NCBI GenBank assembly: GCA_965220055.1
Contig: CBDCPE010000004.1
Location: 3,410,001-3,474,000, forward strand
DNA: 64,000 nucleotides
From: Bin87 sp965220055
Lineage (GTDB): Bacteria; Chloroflexota; Dehalococcoidia; Lucifugimonadales; UBA3495
Reading direction: 5' to 3'
The position numbers were made by a program, and so were the translations under genes. Each line of letters starts with the position of its first letter. The stretch's first letter is position 1. Under the pieces are notes generated by a model. That model searched no databases. It worked only from the letters and a program-made list of their open reading frames with translations, and was not told the origin of the DNA. Of this stretch, positions 27,547-37,202 are shown piece after piece.

Positions 27547-29004
27547 TATTACAGTCGCGCTTGCCTTTGGTAGTATAGGCCCATGAATACTGGTGAGAGC
27601 GGAGGGGTTGGAAATGGGTCAGACGTTACTGGAGCGAGAGGCGGTGCTGGAGGAAACGCTGGACTGGGAGGTTGGGCTCCAGGCGTTGCACGGGCGTATC
27701 GCCCATGGTTTCAGCCGCAGCGAGTCTCGGCAGCGGGTTCTGGCATACCTGCAAGGGTTGCTGGGGTCGGTGGAGCGCAAGAACGGGTGGCAGTTGGCGG
27801 AATATGCTGGAGATGCCACGCCGGACGGGGTGCAGCGGTTGCTGGCGGTGTACCACTGGGACGCTGATGAGGTGCGGGATGACCTGCAAGGGTATGTGGT
27901 GGAGCATCTGGGCGACCCCGGCGGGGTGCTGGTGGTGGATGAGACGGGGTTTCTGAAACAGGGCAAGAAATCGGTAGGAGTGAAGCGTCAGTACAGCGGC
28001 ACGGCGGGGAAGGTGGAGAACTGCCAGATCGGGGTGTTCCTGGCCTATGGCAGTCGTTACGGCGCGGCCTTTCTGGATCGGGAGTTGTATCTGCCCCAGG
28101 AGTGGGCGGCAGACGGGGAGCGGCGGCGGGAAGCCGGTGTGCCCCAGAACGTGGTCTTTCACACCAAGGCGCAACTGGCCCAACGGATGATCGCCCGGGC
28201 GGTGGCGGTTGGGGTGCCCTTTGCCTGGGTAACTGGGGATACGGTGTACGGCAATGACCGGAAACTGCGGGGGTGGCTGGAGGAACAGGGCCTGCCCTAC
28301 GTGCTGGCGGTGAAGAACAACGAGCCGCTGTGGGTTGATACGGAGCGCAGCACGGCGCAGGTGGCGGCGCGGCAGTTGGTCCAGCAGATACCCGCTGACC
28401 GGTGGCAACGCCTGAGCGCGGGAGAAGGCAGCAAGGGGCCCCGTCTCTACGATTGGGGATGGTTGCCAATAGGGCCCTGGTCAGCGCCGGATCAGGGGCG
28501 TTGGCTGCTGGTGCGTCGCAGCATCGCCGATCCTGAGGAGCTGGCCTACTACGCCTGTTGCGGCCTTGGGGACACGCCGCTGGAAGAACTGGTGCGTGTG
28601 GCAGGCACCCGGTGGATCATCGAAGACGCCTTCAAGGAGGCCAAGCAGGAGGTGGGGCTGGACGAGTATGAGGTACGCCGGTGGGTCGGCTGGTACCGGC
28701 ACATCACCCCCGTGTCGTAGCACGGGGCAGGCTCTGGCGCTGCTGGCCCATGCCTTTCTGGCGGTAATCCGGTCCTATGCCTCCGGTGGCGATGGTAAAA
28801 GGGGGATAGGTGCGTGGGAGAACTCATCCCACTGACCGTGCCCGAGGTCAGACGGTTGCTATGCCGGCTGCTGTGGCTGCCCCGTGGCAGTCCTGCCCTG
28901 ACCATCCACTGGTCGGGATGGAGACGTCGGCACCAGGCCCGAGCCATGCAGTGTCATTACCGGAGACGCCTTCAGACACCTGCTCCTCAAGCGCGACTGT
29001 AGTA
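27547..29004 (+). mobile_element. IS701-family element (1458 bp)
   Basis: Ends TATTACAGTCGCGCTTG and TACTACAGTCGCGCTTG (reversed), flanked by CTAG (27543-27546 / 29005-29008), fitting the 4-bp YTAR duplication of IS701. Confidence 0.85.
27614..29000 (+). pseudogene. IS701-family transposase with C-terminal frameshifts
   Basis: Starts at ATG 27614 after GGAGGGG. LVVDETGFLKQGKKSVGVKR holds the first Asp region of the DDE domain, WVTGDTVYGNDRKLR the second, and TRWIIEDAFKEAKQEVGLDEY the Glu. After GWYRHIT (about 28708) the frame is lost; the rest continues in a second frame (GQALALLAHAFLAVIRSYA) and then a third (IPLTVPEVRRLLCRLLW). Probably inactive. Confidence 0.85.
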
Positions 29005-29007
29005 CTA

Positions 29008-29814
29008 GGTTCTGTTGACATTTGGTTATAATAGAACTATGTCAAGACTTAGGCTCTCAACAAATCAGTGGACCAGGATTCTCCAGTTCTTGCGCAGTCG
29101 TACCGACTTGTACGTTGGTCAGGAAGCGGAATGCCAGCGTTTCATCGAGGCGGTGCTGTGGGTGAACCGTTCCGGTGCCCAGTGGCGGCTCCTCCCGTCC
29201 GAGTATGGAAACTGGAACAGCGTGTACAAAAGGTTTGCCCGCTGGGCCGACCGGGGTATCTGGGAACTGATGCATCAGCATTTCGCCGCCGACCCGGATC
29301 TGGAATGCCTCATCATCGACAGCACCGTGGTCCGGGCCCATCCCTGCGCCGCCGGAGCGCCCCCCAAAAAGGTGGCCAGGCAGCCCAGGCCCTGGGCCGG
29401 AGCCGCGGCGGGTTTAGCACCAAGGTCCACGTGAGCGTGGATGCCTTGGGTAATCCCTTGCGGTTCATCCTGACTGGGGGACAACAGCATGACATCACTC
29501 AGGCCGATGCTCTGATCGCCGATTATGCCGGAGAGTACGTGATTGCCGACAAGGGATATGATTCCCAGGAGTTTCGTCAGCATATCCTGGAACGGGGCCT
29601 GCGTCCGGTCATACCTCCACGCTCCAACCGCAAGGAACCCCAAGCCTACGATGCTTACCTGTACCGAGAGCGTCACTTGGTGGAATGCTTCATCAACAAG
29701 ATAAAGCACTATCGCCGGGTATTTTCCCGGTTTGAGAAGCTGGACACCAGATACCTGGGCTTCCTTCAATTTACCGCTGCCCTCATTTGGTTACGGTGAA
29801 ATGTCAACACAGCC
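29008..29814 (+). mobile_element. IS5-type element D, copy 2 (807 bp)
   Basis: Inverted relative to copy 1, occupying the CTAG at the other end of the IS701. The pair could move or invert the block between them. Confidence 0.9.
29039..29799 (+). CDS. IS5-type transposase D, copy 2, two frames
   Basis: Same two reading frames and same C6A5 -1 frameshift site as copy 1. The start MSRLRLSTNQ is preferred; an upstream ATG-less extension lies in the inverted end. Confidence 0.85.
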
Positions 29815-30660
29815 TAGTCTGGCGGGAAAGGAACCTCGCCCGTTTGCCGTCAAGCCACCTGGGGCTGATGCCGCACCGTTGCAGCAGCAGCAGCACATGT
29901 GGGTGGTCGTGGAGCTTGAGCACGACCGTCCGTTTGGCGTCGTCATCGAGTCCGGCGTTGTCCATCGCGTCATAGAGTTCCTGGCCTGCTTCGCGGTCGA
30001 AGGCGTGCAGTCCACTCTGGGCGAGGCGCAGCATGGTGTAAGCGCGGTCTCGGGCGTGACCCTCTGGGTGGTCGAGCAACCCGATGAACACCTGGCGGCA
30101 CTGTGCCACCGCCGTTTCGGCCGTGTAATGGGCGGGGAACGCGCCGTCGAAAGGTCGGTGCATGAGCCGTCCGCCGGGGTCGAGCCAGGACACGCGGCCT
30201 GGCTTCCCGTCTGGTGTTGGTGTGATGAGGCCAGACGGCGGGTTGCCGCTGGCGGTGTCCAGCGCGCGTTTGAGCCGCTGCTTTATTCCCCGCTCCGTGA
30301 GGGCAGACATCCGCCGGATGGCGGAGATCTCGATTCCGGCGTCGAAACACGAAAGCAGCCATTCGGCGACGGCGTCGCTCTGGTTGTCCTGTGAGCCTGG
30401 CATTCCCCGCTTGGCGGCTTCAGCCAGCAGCAGGCTGGGTTGGTGCCGTTTCAGCTGGAGATTGATCTGGATCTCGGTCTGGGAGAAGCCGCGGCGGCGC
30501 AGGTCGCAGTACTGCTCGAGCATTGCGGTGAAATCCGGCCCCGGGACGTCCAGCGAGGGTTGGGCCTTCCGGCTGCCGTCGGCTGTCTCTGGACGTCGCG
30601 GCGCCATGTTGTCTCTCCTCGGTGGCTGATGGTCGAATTCTGCTGATGGCTTGGGCACGA

Positions 30661-30694
30661 AAAAGCCGCCGGAAGCGACGTTGCCACCGGCGGC
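30661..30694 (-). terminator. Intrinsic terminator after the Nmad3 gene
   Basis: GCCGCCGG / CCGGCGGC 8-bp stem with a 14-nt loop and TTTTT on the minus strand; about 140 bp past the stop at 30834. Confidence 0.85.
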
Positions 30695-30833
30695 ATAACG
30701 TTTCCAGCGGTTGACGGACTGGACCGGACCTGGACTACGGCGGCGTGTCTGGCGCCAGCCAGGTGTTGTAATGGTTTTCTGGAGGTTCTGGCATTGGCCT
30801 TCTTCGGATTATCTGTCGGGACACTGTTCGTCG

Positions 30834-31739
30834 TCATGATCTTTGCGTGTCGGAGCCGAGGCTGCTCACGAGATCAGATAACCATTTGAAGGCCTCGGGG
30901 TAGTGGGCAAGATCGAGGACGAACTCCTGCCCCCTGCCGACGGTCCGCAGGTAGGCGTGGTCAGCATCGCGCCGCCAGCGTTTGCGGTCGGGGTGGTACG
31001 TCAACGGAGGCTTGTTGCCGTCGGGATAGAACCACCGGGGCAGCCGCCAATTCGAAACGCCGTTGCCATGCGGGTCGGTCAGGACCAGTCGCTGGTCGAA
31101 CTTGGGAAAGACTCCCCATCCAGCGATTTCGCGCCGGTCGTCGTCATTTCCCAAGTCCAGCTTCAGGGACGCGGCGTAGACGGTGTTCTTGTCGTCGCGG
31201 TACTTCGAGAAGAGGTGTGGATGGTGGCGTGCCCAGGGGAGGTCGTTTGGCCCGATGTCAGCCACCAGATATTTCTGGTCGACTTGGAGCCAGCCCCACA
31301 GGACGTGCAGCTCGGGCACTCCCTTGATGAAGTGCCATCCCTGGGCGGTTTCCTCGACTCGGCGGTAGAGGCCGAAGAACAGGAAGACGTCGCCGTTTCC
31401 AATGCTCTGTTTGTTGAGGTGGCTCTGCGCGATGCCGGCTTGGCCGAGCATTCCTCGCCAATGTTGCCAGTCGGGACGTTCTTTCCGGTAGCGGTACGCG
31501 TCGAAATTCACGTCGGGGTCCAGGTGGACCGGATCCAGCCCGCTCATGCGGCCGTTCGTGATGCCGGCAACGACGCTTGCGATGTCGATGTCGCCATGTT
31601 GGAGGTCTGCGAACTGTTCGCGGTCGCCGGATGGGATGGGCAGCGAGAACATGGTGCCGTCGGGAAAGATGAGGCTGGGACAGCCTCCTGACCCGGAGTC
31701 AAAGCCCTTGCGGCTGATGATCAGCTTCTGCGGCTTCAA
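30834..31739 (-). CDS. Nmad3-type (nucleotide modification associated) protein
   Basis: 301 residues from TTG 31739, chosen because GGGGAT lies before it and homology begins at once: KLIISRKGFDSGSGGCPSLI and PDGTMFSLPIPSGD are the N-terminal signature of the putative nucleotide-modification-associated domain 3. VFLFFGLYRR, WHFIKGVPELHVLWGW and the C-terminal GRGQEFVLDLA follow. The family was predicted from phage modified-base gene clusters; here it stands alone with its own terminator. Biochemical role not established. Confidence 0.75.
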   Translation of the reverse strand: MKPQKLIISRKGFDSGSGGCPSLIFPDGTMFSLPIPSGDREQFADLQHGDIDIASVVAGITNGRMSGLDPVHLDPDVNFDAYRYRKERPDWQHWRGMLGQAGIAQSHLNKQSIGNGDVFLFFGLYRRVEETAQGWHFIKGVPELHVLWGWLQVDQKYLVADIGPNDLPWARHHPHLFSKYRDDKNTVYAASLKLDLGNDDDRREIAGWGVFPKFDQRLVLTDPHGNGVSNWRLPRWFYPDGNKPPLTYHPDRKRWRRDADHAYLRTVGRGQEFVLDLAHYPEAFKWLSDLVSSLGSDTQRS

Positions 31740-31886
31740 AGTTTCATCCCCAAGAATTAGTTGCGCGCAAGGGTAGCATCCGCGAGTTCTGGCATCTACC
31801 GATGAGGCGGTGAGGTACCTGTCAGTACCTTTGCGGCACACCATCTGGGGACGGGTTTGGTTGTTTCTGGCGGTTGCCACCATGGT

Positions 31887-32510
31887 TTACCGTCGTCGTT
31901 TCGGCGGGTGTTGTCCGCCGGGCGGCACGTCTGGCGCGGCTGTGTCCGCTTTGGATGCTGTCGTCGAGACGGGCGGGGCTTTCGCCCTCCTTCGTCTCGA
32001 GGCAAGGCGGAGCCTCAGTAAACAAAGGGTACAGCGAGTGTGTTCCTCTTCACTCGGGTAGTCGCAATCCGAGCAGATGCCGAGTGATTTTCGCTGGGCG
32101 CGAGATAGGGAATGGGTGTCTGGATGCACCTCTCGGACAGATGGGTCGGCAACCTGAGACTTTCGAGTGTCGACTTCTGCCTGTATGAGTCGGAGCAAAT
32201 CCGCGTCGCTGATTCGCTGGAGAGGTTTAGCACCTCTCGCTCTTCGACGCGCTTCCGAGTACGGACGTAGCCAGGCGCGATGTTTCTCGGCGCAGGTGGG
32301 GCAACGAGTTTGCCCCTGTATGGCTGGTTGGTTGCAACGGCAGAGCCCCTGTTCCTTGCGCTCTTGGCGGGTCAGGGCTGGCTTTCTGGGCTTTGACGGT
32401 CGGCGTTTTGCGGAGGGAGGTTTGGGTTGCCGACGTGGCGAGGGCTTTGACCGTTCGGATTTGGGCTTATTATTGGCTTTGGGTTTCCGCTTTGGAATGA
32501 ATACGGTGTC
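31887..32510 (-). CDS. Double zinc-knuckle basic protein without an ordinary start
   Basis: An open frame of about 205 codons. Two homologous motifs are visible: GLCRCNQPAIQGQTRCPTC (about 32347-32291) and GICSDCDYPSEEEHTRCTLC (about 32089-32030), each C-x-C or C-x2-C plus C-x2-C. Between them is a helical segment (ISDADLLRLIQAEVDTRK); upstream is a Lys/Pro/Arg-rich tail. No ATG, GTG or TTG precedes the first motif in this frame, which stays open into the amidohydrolase gene; the TTG at 32198 would drop motif 1. Start is therefore unknown and the coordinate at 32510 is approximate. Confidence 0.55.
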   Translation of the reverse strand, partial: DTVFIPKRKPKANNKPKSERSKPSPRRQPKPPSAKRRPSKPRKPALTRQERKEQGLCRCNQPAIQGQTRCPTCAEKHRAWLRPYSEARRRARGAKPLQRISDADLLRLIQAEVDTRKSQVADPSVREVHPDTHSLSRAQRKSLGICSDCDYPSEEEHTRCTLCLLRLRLASRRRRAKAPPVSTTASKADTAAPDVPPGGQHPPKRRR

Positions 32511-32526
32511 AACAAATAGTTGTGGT

Positions 32527-33984
32527 TTAGAGGTGTTTACCCCTGTCAGGGTCTGACAGGGGACGGTCCAAGGCGCCCTTGATTTCCCTGAACAGGGCTT
32601 CCTTATCCACCTTGGTCAGGCGCCGGTCCCGGAGTACGACTTCACCGTCCACCAGCACGGTGTCAACGTCAATGCCTCGTCCCCGGTGCACCAGCGCGTC
32701 CACCACCGACACCTGCGGGTCCAGATACGGCTCTTCGATGTTCCGCAGGTCCACGAGCACCATGTCCGCCCGTTTCCCCGGTTCCAGGGTGCCGATCCGG
32801 TCTCCGAACCAGCTGGCGTAGGCCCCGTTGACTGTCGCCATCTCCAGGACTTGGCAGGACGTGGGAGGCTCCAGATCCATCCCGGGTACCCGGTGGAGCT
32901 TGAGCACCAGCCGCATCTCCTGGAACAGGTCCTTGTCGTCGTTCAGGCCAGCCTCGTCGCTGCCGATGGCCACCTTGATCCCCGCTGCCAGGATCCTACC
33001 CAAGGGGGCTATCCCGCTCTGCAGCCGCAGGTTGGAGCTGGCGTTGTGGCAGATGTTGGTACCGGTGGCGGCCATCAACCTCAGGTCCTCCTCAGTGGCC
33101 CAGACGCTGTGGCCGCAGGTCACTTCCGGACCCAGAAAACCTATGTCGTGGAGGTGCTGCAGGGGGGTCTTGCCGTAGGCCGTGTGGCCGTACAGTTTCT
33201 GGTACACCGTTTCCTGCAGGTGGATGTGTATGCCGGTTCCGTAGCGTCCCGCCATCCCCTTCAACTCGGTGAGCAACTCGTCGGAGCAGCGGTGGACGTT
33301 GCTGGGGGCCATGGTGACTTGTACCCGTTCGTACTGGTTGTTTCCGTATTTGCGGCATATCTCTTCCAGGACGGGCATCACCTCGGCCACCGGCCAGTAG
33401 CTGGGTGCCATGAAGGACCGGTACCGTTCTGCCAAGTCCGGGGGCATTTGCGCGGCAAAGTCAGCCTCTCCGCCGCCGGAACCCGCGACCATCGAGTTCT
33501 GATCCACCACGGAGGGGGCGTAGGAGACGCGCATTCCGGAAGCCTGGTAGGCGCTCACGACCCGGTCGGCGATCTCCAGGCTTACCGGCCCGTACCCGCG
33601 CCCGGGCGAGTGTATCGCCTGCACCATCGTGGTCCCGGTCTCGATCATCTGGACCGCTCCGTAAAGTTGGTCCAGGTAGGGGTCGATCGCCCGGACCCCG
33701 ATGCGGGCGAGGCTCCACAATTCCAGGGGCAGGTCGGGTGCACCCATCTGGAATGGAGTGAGGCCGACGTGGAAGTGGTCGTTGACCAGCCCCGGCATGA
33801 CGATGTGATTGCCGGAACCGATGACCTCGGCGTCGGGATGCTGACGACTGAGCTCCCGGTAGTCGCCCACCGCTTCGATTTGCCCGTCCCGCTGGAGCAC
33901 CGCCCCGTCGGAGACCACCTCTGCCGAATCGGGGCCGGTGACCTTGCAGACGACGTGCTTGCCCCGTACCAGAGATAGTGTCAT
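32527..33984 (-). CDS. Metal-dependent amidohydrolase (ATZ/TRZ type)
   Basis: 485 residues from ATG 33984 with GAGGCGG upstream. Beta-sandwich N-terminus, then VMPGLVNDHFHVG with the metal-binding H-x-H (70, 72), HIHLQE (third His), CGHSVW (fourth His) and SDEAG (catalytic Asp), and a C-terminal GTLEPGKRADMVLVDLRN. This is the pattern of cytoplasmic deaminases and chlorohydrolases acting on ring or amidine nitrogen. Substrate cannot be fixed. Stands alone; the neighbour 34404 is divergent. Confidence 0.9.
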   Translation of the reverse strand: MTLSLVRGKHVVCKVTGPDSAEVVSDGAVLQRDGQIEAVGDYRELSRQHPDAEVIGSGNHIVMPGLVNDHFHVGLTPFQMGAPDLPLELWSLARIGVRAIDPYLDQLYGAVQMIETGTTMVQAIHSPGRGYGPVSLEIADRVVSAYQASGMRVSYAPSVVDQNSMVAGSGGGEADFAAQMPPDLAERYRSFMAPSYWPVAEVMPVLEEICRKYGNNQYERVQVTMAPSNVHRCSDELLTELKGMAGRYGTGIHIHLQETVYQKLYGHTAYGKTPLQHLHDIGFLGPEVTCGHSVWATEEDLRLMAATGTNICHNASSNLRLQSGIAPLGRILAAGIKVAIGSDEAGLNDDKDLFQEMRLVLKLHRVPGMDLEPPTSCQVLEMATVNGAYASWFGDRIGTLEPGKRADMVLVDLRNIEEPYLDPQVSVVDALVHRGRGIDVDTVLVDGEVVLRDRRLTKVDKEALFREIKGALDRPLSDPDRGKHL

Positions 33985-34403
33985 TGCCGCCTCCTGAGCG
34001 GATGTCCCGCTTCGTTCTGCCCGAAGTTGGAGTATCCCAGACCGCATTTTACACACTCTTGATTGGTTCAGAGAGAGGGACATTTGGTGATTGTCCAGTT
34101 TCTCGTCCCCTCCTCCATGGAATATGTAATCGGCGGGGATAAAGTGGACCACGTGGGAGGCTCGATCACTGACCGTCAACACCGCATCGGTACGTTTTCC
34201 CGCCGCCATTGACAACCTGAGTCACCACCGGCGGTATCAGGTACTTGTCGGACTATCATGGAGGGTGGTACAACCACTGGAGGCAGGTCACCCCCTGTTA
34301 CTTCCCTTGTTACCAAGGTGAAGGGACTTTCGAAACACCTTCCAAGCCGGGTTCACCAGACTAGACCTATCTTTTCAAAAATCATTAACGGAGAGGTGCT
34401 GCT
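33985..34403. other. Divergent intergenic region
   Basis: 420 bp between divergent genes, expected to hold two promoters. No operator or riboswitch recognised. Confidence 0.5.
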
Positions 34404-35558
34404 ATGGCGGAAAGTTCGCAAAGCATCGTACAAGAAGCTATTGACGTTGCCATCGGCGAACGCGGGGAAATCGGAGTTCAGGTCGCAGCTTACCTGGACA
34501 GCGAATTGGTGATCGACCGGTGGGGCGGCCTGGCTGACGAGACCACCGGCCAGGAGGTCGATGGAGACACCCTGTTCCCGGTGTTTTCCAATATCAAAGC
34601 AATGACGGCGACAGCGCTCCACATTCAGGCGGAGCGCGGGCTGGTGGACTACTACCAACCCGTGGCTAAATACTGGCCCGAATTCGGAAAGTACGGCAAG
34701 GACAAAGGCACGGTGTTCGATGCGTTGACCCACCGTATTGGAGTTCCGCTGATGCCCGTGGGAGTTACTCCGGAATTGATGTGCGACTGGGACTGGATGG
34801 TTGGGCAGATCGCGGAGATGCACCCTCTCTTCGAGCCTGGAACCCGAAGCGGCTACATGGCCTACACCTTTGGCTGGGTAATAGGTGAGGTCGTGCGTCG
34901 TACGGATCCAATGCACCGGCCCTTCGGTCAGTTCATCCAGGAAGAAATCTGCCAACCCCTGGGCATCACCGACCTTTGGGCCGGAATTCCACCCGAGGTT
35001 GAACCCCGGGTGGCTAAACTTGCCAATCTACCAGAGGTCCCTCCCGGCGCTCCGGGAATACCTCCGGACTCGCTACGGTTCCGGGCCTCTCCGCCAGTGG
35101 TGGGGACTACCCAAGAGGTGTTTGGCCGCTCAGATGTGCGCCAAGCCTGTATCCCCGGCGCCCAGGGGATCATGAATGCGCGAAGCCAGGCCCGGTTCTA
35201 CGCCATGCTGGCCAACGGCGGTGAACTGGACGGTGTGCGCCTTCTTTCTGAGGACCGAGTGCGTACCTTCCACATACCCCGACCCCCCAGCGATTACGAT
35301 CCGGTGCATGGTAGACCCCATCATGGGACCATCGGTGGCTTCCACTTTGCAGGTAGTCCCGGCATGGGCGCCATGGGCAGCAACCCTCTGGCTTTCGGCC
35401 ATAACGGGGCCGGCGGTTGTCTGGGCTGGGTGGACCCTCAGCATCGACTGGCGGTTGCTATCCAGCATAACCGCATGGTCCCTCACGGCCCTCCCGAGGA
35501 AAGCCCGCTGACACCCATTGGTGGAGCAGTGCGAAAGGCTCTGGGGATACCCGAGTAG
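34404..35558 (+). CDS. Serine hydrolase, beta-lactamase class C/EstB-like
   Basis: 384 residues, GGAGAGG before ATG. Catalytic S-x-x-K is FSNIKAMTA (Ser62, Lys65); the second motif Tyr lies in GTRSGYMAYTFGW (Tyr151); the HNG-type third motif is FGHNGAGG near residue 333. No signal peptide, so it is cytoplasmic, unlike true class C beta-lactamases; an esterase or amide hydrolase is more likely. Divergent from the amidohydrolase. Confidence 0.9.
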   Translation: MAESSQSIVQEAIDVAIGERGEIGVQVAAYLDSELVIDRWGGLADETTGQEVDGDTLFPVFSNIKAMTATALHIQAERGLVDYYQPVAKYWPEFGKYGKDKGTVFDALTHRIGVPLMPVGVTPELMCDWDWMVGQIAEMHPLFEPGTRSGYMAYTFGWVIGEVVRRTDPMHRPFGQFIQEEICQPLGITDLWAGIPPEVEPRVAKLANLPEVPPGAPGIPPDSLRFRASPPVVGTTQEVFGRSDVRQACIPGAQGIMNARSQARFYAMLANGGELDGVRLLSEDRVRTFHIPRPPSDYDPVHGRPHHGTIGGFHFAGSPGMGAMGSNPLAFGHNGAGGCLGWVDPQHRLAVAIQHNRMVPHGPPEESPLTPIGGAVRKALGIPE

Positions 35559-35636
35559 CTTCTCCATTTGCTCCGGAGTATTCGCTTGCTTGTAGGGGAA
35601 ACAACTCATTGGATACCGCTCTCTTGAACGCCATCC

Positions 35637-35718
35637 CTTTGTCGAAGGCCAGGGGAATGGCTCGTCCGATGCCCCGTCCGGCGCCTGTAATCAACGCCAC
35701 TTTACCTGTGAGCAACAT
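35637..35718 (-). pseudogene. Fragment of a short-chain dehydrogenase
   Basis: Starts at an ATG and reads MLLTGKVALITGAGRGIGRA, the NAD(P)-binding Rossmann start of an SDR, then loses similarity after about 27 residues. The rest of the gene is gone. Confidence 0.75.
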
Positions 35719-35807
35719 CCGTTGTTTCTTACCCGCCCTGGTATGCTCGTCCGATAGAGGCTCGCGACCCGCCGAATTCGCATCGCCGAAGAGAACCGCC
35801 TTCGGAG

Positions 35808-37202
35808 CTAAATTCGCAGGTCTAATCGAGGTGTCAGCAGGCGGTCGGGCACCTGGGTCTCGCGCATGAACCTGACCAGGAACTGATGCATTTCCCGCGC
35901 AATGTCCCCGTGGGTTCCTATCACGTTCTGGAGCTGGCGCGGATCGGAGGTCAGATGGTAGAGCTCCGAGACACCCTCCTGGGGGCTGTAGAGTAGGCTC
36001 CACTCTCCGGAGGTGACGGTGGTGACGGGATAATCCGAGAGGGGACGGAGCAGGTTGTCCACGGAATGGACCGGATCACCCGGGTTCGCGAAGGGAATGC
36101 TGCTGATCACGTACTCCCTCCCCGAAATCGAACCGTCCCTCATCCCGGGCGCGAGAGACCTGCCTTGGACGAAATCGGGGATGTCCATCTCCATGAGGTC
36201 TAGCACGGTCGGCATGACATCTATCGCGGAGCTCAGGCCCTGGTACACTCCCACGGGCAGTCCGGGCACGCGGATCAAAAGCGGGATGTGGATGAGCTCC
36301 TCGAAAAGGGGAGAATGGGCCCAGGTCGATCCCGGCTCTCCGTATGGCCGGAGGGTCCCGTCCGGGAACTTGCCAGAGTTCATCTTGCCAAAAAGGCCGC
36401 CGTGCTCCCCAAAGTAAAAGCCGTGATCCGTGGTGAAAATCACCGCAGTCCGGTCGGTCAGGCCCATGTTCTCGACCGACTTCAACAGGAATCCCAGCCA
36501 CGTGTCGACCATGGTGATCTCGCCGCAATACGTGGCATGACCCTTCCGCAACGTGTCCTCCTCGTATCCGGGCACATCGTGCCAATTTCCGTACAACGGA
36601 AGCACCAACTCGCCGTTGTATTCGGGCCGGTAGAGTTCCGTGTAATAGGAAGGCGCGTCCCAGGGTTCGTGGGGATCCCAGGTGTCAACGTAGAGAAAAA
36701 AGTCCTCCTTGTAGTGTTGCTCCAACCACCGCATGGCCGTCATGAAGGTGCGCGGGGCGTTGTGGTCCGATTCGTACCGCCATGCTGCCCGGACGTCCTG
36801 GGATTCGTGATGATAGCCGGGCTGCGGGATCATAGACCACAGGGTATCCTGCCCTCGGTTCATGAAGAAGGACTGAAACCCCCGGTCGTAGTTCATCCCA
36901 TCCCTCAAATAGTAGGGGGTGTCCACCGATGCCGCCGTATGAAAGCCGCGGCCAGCCAGCAGATCCGCCAGAGTGGTCACTTCCGCCGGTAGAGGCTCCC
37001 ACCCCATGAATGACATCGTCCAGCGGCCCGTTTGATGGTCCGCCCTGGTGGGCATGGTGGGAAATCCGGCCGAGTAGTGCTGTTCGAACCGGATCGATCT
37101 GGCGGCTAGCGTATCGAGGGAGGGCGTTCGAATGGTCGGATTGCCGTAAGCGCCGATGTGATCCCTGCGGAAGGTGTCCGCAACAACCCAGATGACGTTC
37201 AT
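35808..37202 (-). CDS. Sulfatase-family hydrolase with Thr at the nucleophile site
   Basis: 464 residues from ATG 37202 (AAAGGAG upstream). Alkaline-phosphatase-superfamily sulfatase fold: VVADTFRRDHIGAYG supplies the first metal Asp residues, YVDTWDPHEPW and TTDHGFYFGEHG the later ligands. The nucleophile motif normally (C/S)-x-P-x-R reads TMPTR (49-53), so Thr replaces the residue that becomes formylglycine. No signal peptide. It may be a phosphate/phosphonate hydrolase or an unusual sulfatase. Remnant SDR downstream suggests a former catabolic cluster. Confidence 0.85.
   Translation of the reverse strand: MNVIWVVADTFRRDHIGAYGNPTIRTPSLDTLAARSIRFEQHYSAGFPTMPTRADHQTGRWTMSFMGWEPLPAEVTTLADLLAGRGFHTAASVDTPYYLRDGMNYDRGFQSFFMNRGQDTLWSMIPQPGYHHESQDVRAAWRYESDHNAPRTFMTAMRWLEQHYKEDFFLYVDTWDPHEPWDAPSYYTELYRPEYNGELVLPLYGNWHDVPGYEEDTLRKGHATYCGEITMVDTWLGFLLKSVENMGLTDRTAVIFTTDHGFYFGEHGGLFGKMNSGKFPDGTLRPYGEPGSTWAHSPLFEELIHIPLLIRVPGLPVGVYQGLSSAIDVMPTVLDLMEMDIPDFVQGRSLAPGMRDGSISGREYVISSIPFANPGDPVHSVDNLLRPLSDYPVTTVTSGEWSLLYSPQEGVSELYHLTSDPRQLQNVIGTHGDIAREMHQFLVRFMRETQVPDRLLTPRLDLRI

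Larger units (their letters stand above)
26460..30607 (-). pseudogene. 355-residue unknown gene split by a nested IS block
   Basis: The 5' part starts at ATG 30607 (MAPRRPETADGSRKA, GAGGAGAG upstream) and runs to 29814; the 3' part is 26733-26460. Removing the block and one CTAG joins them in frame (FLSRQTREYGHSPAFTRYAV). It contains a likely HTH (RRRGFSQTEIQINLQLKRHQ) near residue 35 and helical repeats. Plasmid or phage replication/regulation is possible, but I recognise no family. The original TAG stop coincides with the IS630 insertion site. Confidence 0.75.

Noticed and set aside
26737..29814. Composite transposon carrying cargo
   Set aside because: The only content between the element D copies is an IS701; the arrangement is explained by successive insertions at CTAG.
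32686..33978. Long plus-strand open frame (430 codons)
   Set aside because: Antisense shadow of the amidohydrolase gene, which has all catalytic motifs and a ribosome site.
34404..35558. Antibiotic-resistance beta-lactamase
   Set aside because: No signal peptide; motif spacing fits cytoplasmic EstB-like esterases better.
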